Positions 23,430-27,580 of a DNA stretch of 27,580 nucleotides are shown here, in pieces; within the stretch, counting starts at the first letter, position 1; each line of letters starts with the position of its first letter. The translations under genes were made by a program, and so were the position numbers. Source of the stretch: JBEEJZ01 sp046046915 (GTDB taxonomy: Bacteria > Pseudomonadota > Gammaproteobacteria > Burkholderiales > Burkholderiaceae_C); NCBI GenBank assembly GCA_046046915.1, contig JBJOIT010000038.1, positions 1 to 27,580 of the forward strand, in the 5' to 3' direction. The notes below the pieces were generated by a model that worked only from the letters and a program-made list of their open reading frames with translations, did no database searches and had not been told where the DNA came from.

Positions 23430-26400
23430 ATGAACGATCGTTCCAATGATGCATCCACAAACATGACGATTGACTCCAGTCAGCTCTTGGTTGGCACGCA
23501 GGGTCCAATGGTGGGTAATGTCTCTGATGCGTCTGCTTCGGACGGAGCGGTCGCGCAGCTTTTGCAATCACTCCTGGCCTCGGCCGAGCAGGGTGATCGG
23601 GTACTGGTGGCCGCATTGAGTGACGGCGGGTTCGCCAACTTGGACAAATCTCAGTTGACGGAACTGGCACAACGCCTCGCCGCCTTGGAAGAAAAGTCCG
23701 CAGCACAAGTATTTAGACAAAAGGCACTGGCGGACCAAGGCGAGGATGGGCTTGGCTTCCGGACGCAGGAGAATTTCGCAGCTGAGCCTGTATGGATCGC
23801 CCAGGCACCTGTTGAGCCCAACCTGAGCGCGCCCGGCCTCAAGGCGCCTGCCGAAGGCCAGACATCGAATCCGCCTGCGCCCCAAACGATACCGTCAACT
23901 GCCCGCATTGCTTTAGAGCTGTTCCGTGCATTATCTGAAGGACAGGTGCCTTCGGTTACAAGCCTCACGATTGTTGCCAATGGTGCACAGGCTCCGACTG
24001 GGGGGTCTGAAGGGGTAAACCCTAACACGCGCCTTGCCGCCGAAATCCTGCGTGCGCTTAATGATGGGCTGTTCCCCGATGTCAGTGGTGCCACCTCAAC
24101 CGTTTCAGGTCTGGGACAGAACGCTCCGGTCCCCGGATTTCCTGCCGCCGCATTGATTTCATCTACCTCGCCCAGCAGCCCCTCAATTGATGCCCAAGTC
24201 TTCGCCCAAGCCACTGCGATCGTTCAGCAGGCTACCTCCTTGCTGCCGGGTGGCGGCAACAGTGTTTCCGCAAGCCTTAACAACACGTCTGGCGTACAGA
24301 TGGGGCAGGTACAGGGACTCACTAGTTTGGGTTCCGGCGTTGACGTAGCGAATGCAGCACTAATTACACCTTTTGTACTCCAGGTGGTGAACCCAGACGG
24401 CAGTCTCACCACCCAAGCGGTGCCCCTTGGTCAGACGATCGACCCCGTTTACACAGGCGCCGTCAACCCCGCCCTCAGTCTGGGTGGTGGGAGAGCGCAA
24501 GTCGACACCACTGAGGCGGTGTTACCTGCCGAAGCCCCCAAACCCCAGGCGCCGCTTCCGCCAGACCCATCTGGCCAGGTGTCGGTGAGTTGCCTGACGC
24601 CAACCGTCATCGAAGGCACTGGTGAGGATGGCATCACAGAAATCGTTTTCCTGCTGACACGAACCAATCCCATGTCGGTGGAATCAATTGCCTGGTCGGT
24701 CAGTGGCCTTGAAGCGTACGACCTGGTGGATGGGGCGCTCGGCTTCTCGGGGAGCGTTCAGTTTTCCGGTGGCCAGCTCACTCAGGAGGTGCGGCTGCGT
24801 GTCAAGCGCGATCACATCAGCGAGCCTGATCGCCCACTGACCATCACCATACAAGACGGCCTGTACTCGACTGTCGATGTGGGCAGCGCAAGCAGCGAAC
24901 TAGTCGATGACGATCGCCCTACGTTGTCTGTCGACAACGTGAGGGTCGAGGAAAAGGCCGGTTATGCCGTGTTCACCGTGAGCCTAAGCCGGCCCAGTGT
25001 GGATGACATGTTGTTTAAGCCTGGGCTTGGAGTGGGAACCGCGCGTCCGGGAGCCGACGCTGGAACAGGTGCAGAACTCGAATACTCTGTTGACGGAGGC
25101 ACGACCTGGTTGTCTGCGACGGCTGGTGCGCGTATCCCCGCATACAGCACCAGCATCCTGGTGCGTACGGCCATCAAGCCTGACGACGTGTATGAAGGTC
25201 CCGAGTCCTTGAACCTTCTCACTGGTCCGGTCGTCAATGCTGCCACGTCGCGGCCGGCCTTGCTCAACAACCCAGAGGGTGCTACCGGTACCCTGACGAT
25301 TGAAGACAACGGCACCTTTGGAAGCGGACCAGACGACGACCGCCCGACTTTGACGGTGGCAGGTGTCGATGATGTGTCGGAAGGCAGCCCAGCGGTCTTT
25401 GCAGTAAGGCTGTCGAATGCACTGGAGCGACCGACCTCCATCGATCTGGGCCTAACGGACTTGGAGACCGAGTCAGGTGACGTAGACCCACCGTTAGAGG
25501 CGTTTTATTACGCCGATCCGGTCAATCGCACCGGTCGCACTGTTTTGACAGTGGTCAATGGACGTGTCGAGCTGCCGGTGGGTGTCACCGAAATCTTTGT
25601 GAGAGTTGACACTAAATCCGACAACGTGTTTGAGGGGGCAGAGCGCTTTGCGCTGACTGCAGGCTTTGTGGATCCGGCGCTCAAGTATGCTGATCGCACG
25701 GGAACCGATCCAACCTTGCGAACCGGTGCATCGGGTACCGACACATCCACGGTCGTTGACGATGGCTCGGGTGCGGTTTACGACCGCGAGGGCAAGCACG
25801 TTATCGACAGCCCAGACACTCCTGGCAATGAATCCACGCCGGACGATGACCGGCCGACCTTGACGGTGGCAGGTGTGACTGTGGAAGAGGGCTCAAGTGC
25901 CGTCTTCACCGTCACGCTGAACACCGCCTTGGAGAACGCCACGAACATTGCGCTGAGCCTGGATGACGTAGGCCTGTCGGCTGAGTCAGCGGACTACGCC
26001 AGCTACATCGTCTACACCAATCCGGCGGACATTGCTGGCTCCACGTTGGTGGTCAGCGCTGGCGTGTTCAGCCTGCCCGGTGGTGCCACGACCTTCTACG
26101 TCAAGGCCGCCACGACCACAGACAACGTGTATGAGGGCGCCGAGGACTTCCGTTTGACGGCAAGCTTTGACGAAGCGGCGCTGAAGTTTGCCGACCGCAC
26201 AGGCACCAGCAGCACGGTGCGCACAGGTGCCACAGCCAACGCCACCTCCACCATCTATGACGATGGCAGCCAGAGCGACGGTGATGACGACACCGACGGC
26301 ACGAGCGACGGGACGGACACCGCTGGCACGAGTGACGATGACCGGCCCACTCTGAGCGTGAGCGGCGGCCGTCGGGTTTCGGAAGGCAGCACTGCGCTGT

Positions 26401-27580
26401 TTGATGTCACGGTGAGCGGCACCCGCGAACAGCCCATCGAGATTGCGCTGACTCCGGGCCATGTGAGCACGGAAGATGGTGACTGGTCGACCACCGTCAC
26501 CGCCTTCTACTATACCGACGAGGCGAACCGCACCGGGCGCGTGGAGCTGACCGTAACCAGCGGCAGCATCCAGTTGCCGGCCTCAGTCGATACCTTTCAC
26601 GTACGGGTGCAGACCACCCAGGACTCTGCCTACGAAGGCGAAGAGACGGTGCAACTCACAGCGGCCTTCGCTGTACCACGGCTGCGTTATGAAGACGCCT
26701 CGCTGGCCACCCCAGTGGAACGGTCAGGGGCATCGGGCAGCGCCACGGCGGTTATTCTGGATGACGGCTCGGGCACAGTGTATGACCCCGAGGGCAATCC
26801 GGCTGTTAATGACCCGAATACCACCACGGTGGACGAATCAGCACCCGACGATGACCGCCCGGTCTTTTCATTCACCGCCCCATCGGTCACGGTGGTTGAG
26901 GGCCAGCCCATGCCTTTCGTGGTGAGCCGAACTAGCAGCAGCGGAGCCGAAACTCTATCCTACGAACTTATCGTCACCAGCAGCGATGCGACCACGCTGC
27001 CCACGGTGTATCAGGGTACGGTGAGCTTTGCCGACGGCGACACGCAAGCCACGATCAACCTGTCGTCCGTTGACGATCAGCGCATCACGCCAGATCAGAC
27101 TTTCTCGCTCGTGCTGTCCACCAGCAACCGGAACATCCGTGTTGGCGAGGGTACGGCCCAGGGTGTGGTCAGGAACAATGACGCCGAGATCAGCATCGAG
27201 AGCATGGTGGCGATTGGCCCGGATGCGAACGGCTTCTATACCTATACCGTGACGGTGCAGCGTACCGGTGCGCTTGGCTTCACCCACAAGGTCGACTGGG
27301 GTGTCGCCGGGCTCGGTGAAAACCCGGCGAGCACCAGAGGTTTCCAGCTGCCGACAAGCCAGCTGGTTACCTTCGGCCCGAATGCCAGCACCAGTGCAAC
27401 TTCGGATACGCAGCAGTTCACTTTCCGCGCCCCGGCCGGGCTGATCGTTGACGGCGAGCGCACCTTCCAGGTCAACCTGACCGCCACCTCGGAAACGGCT
27501 GCCATGGTCGCGCTCGGCCGCGATGCCGCCCGCGGCGTGGTCACACCGGCCGGTGCAGCAGCCAGCATCGAAGCGGTGTC
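23430..27580 (+). CDS. Giant repeat adhesin-like protein with Calx-beta-like domains, 3' end beyond window
   Basis: The frame from ATG 23430 stays open to the window edge, giving 1383 codons. Residues 1-380 have no signal peptide and no domain I recognise; they contain a helical, Ala/Gln-rich start, a 42-residue tandem duplication (about 156-239), and a Pro/Ala-rich stretch (EAPKPQAPLPPDP). From about 384 there follow Calx-beta-like beta-sandwich units. Five units open with DDDRP at residues 493, 635, 805, 969 and 1140, and each contains an E-G-x-x-x-F/Y start and a later YEG or FEG motif. Asp/Gly/Ser/Thr linkers join them. From about 1250 the repeats change to a different sandwich type. Absence of a signal peptide, acidic repeats and the adjacent TolC gene all suit type I secretion of a surface adhesin. 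The C-terminal secretion signal and any RTX repeats would lie outside the window. Confidence 0.85.
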   Translation, partial: MNDRSNDASTNMTIDSSQLLVGTQGPMVGNVSDASASDGAVAQLLQSLLASAEQGDRVLVAALSDGGFANLDKSQLTELAQRLAALEEKSAAQVFRQKALADQGEDGLGFRTQENFAAEPVWIAQAPVEPNLSAPGLKAPAEGQTSNPPAPQTIPSTARIALELFRALSEGQVPSVTSLTIVANGAQAPTGGSEGVNPNTRLAAEILRALNDGLFPDVSGATSTVSGLGQNAPVPGFPAAALISSTSPSSPSIDAQVFAQATAIVQQATSLLPGGGNSVSASLNNTSGVQMGQVQGLTSLGSGVDVANAALITPFVLQVVNPDGSLTTQAVPLGQTIDPVYTGAVNPALSLGGGRAQVDTTEAVLPAEAPKPQAPLPPDPSGQVSVSCLTPTVIEGTGEDGITEIVFLLTRTNPMSVESIAWSVSGLEAYDLVDGALGFSGSVQFSGGQLTQEVRLRVKRDHISEPDRPLTITIQDGLYSTVDVGSASSELVDDDRPTLSVDNVRVEEKAGYAVFTVSLSRPSVDDMLFKPGLGVGTARPGADAGTGAELEYSVDGGTTWLSATAGARIPAYSTSILVRTAIKPDDVYEGPESLNLLTGPVVNAATSRPALLNNPEGATGTLTIEDNGTFGSGPDDDRPTLTVAGVDDVSEGSPAVFAVRLSNALERPTSIDLGLTDLETESGDVDPPLEAFYYADPVNRTGRTVLTVVNGRVELPVGVTEIFVRVDTKSDNVFEGAERFALTAGFVDPALKYADRTGTDPTLRTGASGTDTSTVVDDGSGAVYDREGKHVIDSPDTPGNESTPDDDRPTLTVAGVTVEEGSSAVFTVTLNTALENATNIALSLDDVGLSAESADYASYIVYTNPADIAGSTLVVSAGVFSLPGGATTFYVKAATTTDNVYEGAEDFRLTASFDEAALKFADRTGTSSTVRTGATANATSTIYDDGSQSDGDDDTDGTSDGTDTAGTSDDDRPTLSVSGGRRVSEGSTALFDVTVSGTREQPIEIALTPGHVSTEDGDWSTTVTAFYYTDEANRTGRVELTVTSGSIQLPASVDTFHVRVQTTQDSAYEGEETVQLTAAFAVPRLRYEDASLATPVERSGASGSATAVILDDGSGTVYDPEGNPAVNDPNTTTVDESAPDDDRPVFSFTAPSVTVVEGQPMPFVVSRTSSSGAETLSYELIVTSSDATTLPTVYQGTVSFADGDTQATINLSSVDDQRITPDQTFSLVLSTSNRNIRVGEGTAQGVVRNNDAEISIESMVAIGPDANGFYTYTVTVQRTGALGFTHKVDWGVAGLGENPASTRGFQLPTSQLVTFGPNASTSATSDTQQFTFRAPAGLIVDGERTFQVNLTATSETAAMVALGRDAARGVVTPAGAAASIEAV
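23895..24146 (+). repeat. 42-residue tandem duplication near the adhesin N terminus
   Basis: Two adjacent 126-bp units encode STARIALELFRALSEGQVP and NTRLAAEILRALNDGLFP, aligned at Arg codons 23904 and 24030. Shared positions are T-R-A-E-RAL-G-P and a trailing G-Q-AP. Each unit looks like a short amphipathic helix plus a linker. The function is unknown. Confidence 0.6.
24906..27181 (+). repeat. DDDRP-headed Calx-beta-like repeats
   Basis: Units begin at 24906, 25332, 25842, 26334 and 26847, giving spacings of 426, 510, 492 and 513 bp. Units two and three share an identical 17-mer (25350-25366 and 25860-25876). Within units the text YADRTGT...RTGA...DDGS recurs (25690s and 26190s) and again in diverged form near 26690-26770. 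Asp clusters at unit borders resemble calcium sites of Calx-beta domains. Confidence 0.8.

Noticed and set aside
24906..27181. CRISPR array, suggested by regularly spaced repeats
   Set aside because: The spacing is about 430-510 bp and in frame; these are protein domain repeats in one open reading frame.

Overview
The window looks like chromosomal DNA of a betaproteobacterium, probably Burkholderiales (Comamonadaceae-like). The grounds are an EF-P with Arg at position 32 beside its rhamnosyltransferase EarP, the order HU / tRNA-Val / PpiD, and an lpdA 3' end of the type seen in that group. This placement rests on gene content and family knowledge, not on a search.

Layout. 1-590: the 3' end of lpdA with an in-frame amber codon, a terminator, and a 26-codon relic of a TolC-type gene. 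592-3797: two membrane-bound cyclic-di-GMP proteins, a GGDEF-EAL protein broken by a frameshift and an intact diguanylate cyclase, with a short antisense coding remnant between them. 3971-6486: a TolC-family outer-membrane protein fused to an OmpA peptidoglycan-binding domain, then a small secreted FecR-domain protein. 6523-9134: rmuC and an MFS transporter, overlapping. 9174-12076 (minus strand): earP, efp and a LOG-family gene. 12150-15591: uvrC, pgsA and an EamA/DMT transporter. 15726-18205: an HU gene, tRNA-Val, ppiD and tRNA-His, with two strong terminators. 18536-19705: a second intact diguanylate cyclase. 19706-20459: a gene-poor stretch. 20460-21500: an AraC-family regulator preceded by two direct repeats 21 bp apart. 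21979-23328: a second TolC-family protein. 23430 to the window end: the first 1383 codons of a very large repetitive protein with Calx-beta-like Asp-rich repeats, still open at the edge.

How it may work together (inference). The core block from rmuC to tRNA-His is ordinary housekeeping. The accessory parts on either side share one theme: cell-surface adhesion by type I secretion under cyclic-di-GMP control. Two TolC-type proteins, the relic of a third, a FecR-domain protein, a giant repeat protein and three c-di-GMP enzymes lie within 27 kb. The ABC transporter and membrane-fusion protein needed for such a system are not visible here; for the second locus they may lie beyond the right edge. 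The least familiar parts are the TolC-OmpA fusion paired with the stand-alone FecR protein, and the adhesin's N-terminal region, which carries a 42-residue tandem repeat and no retention module I recognise.
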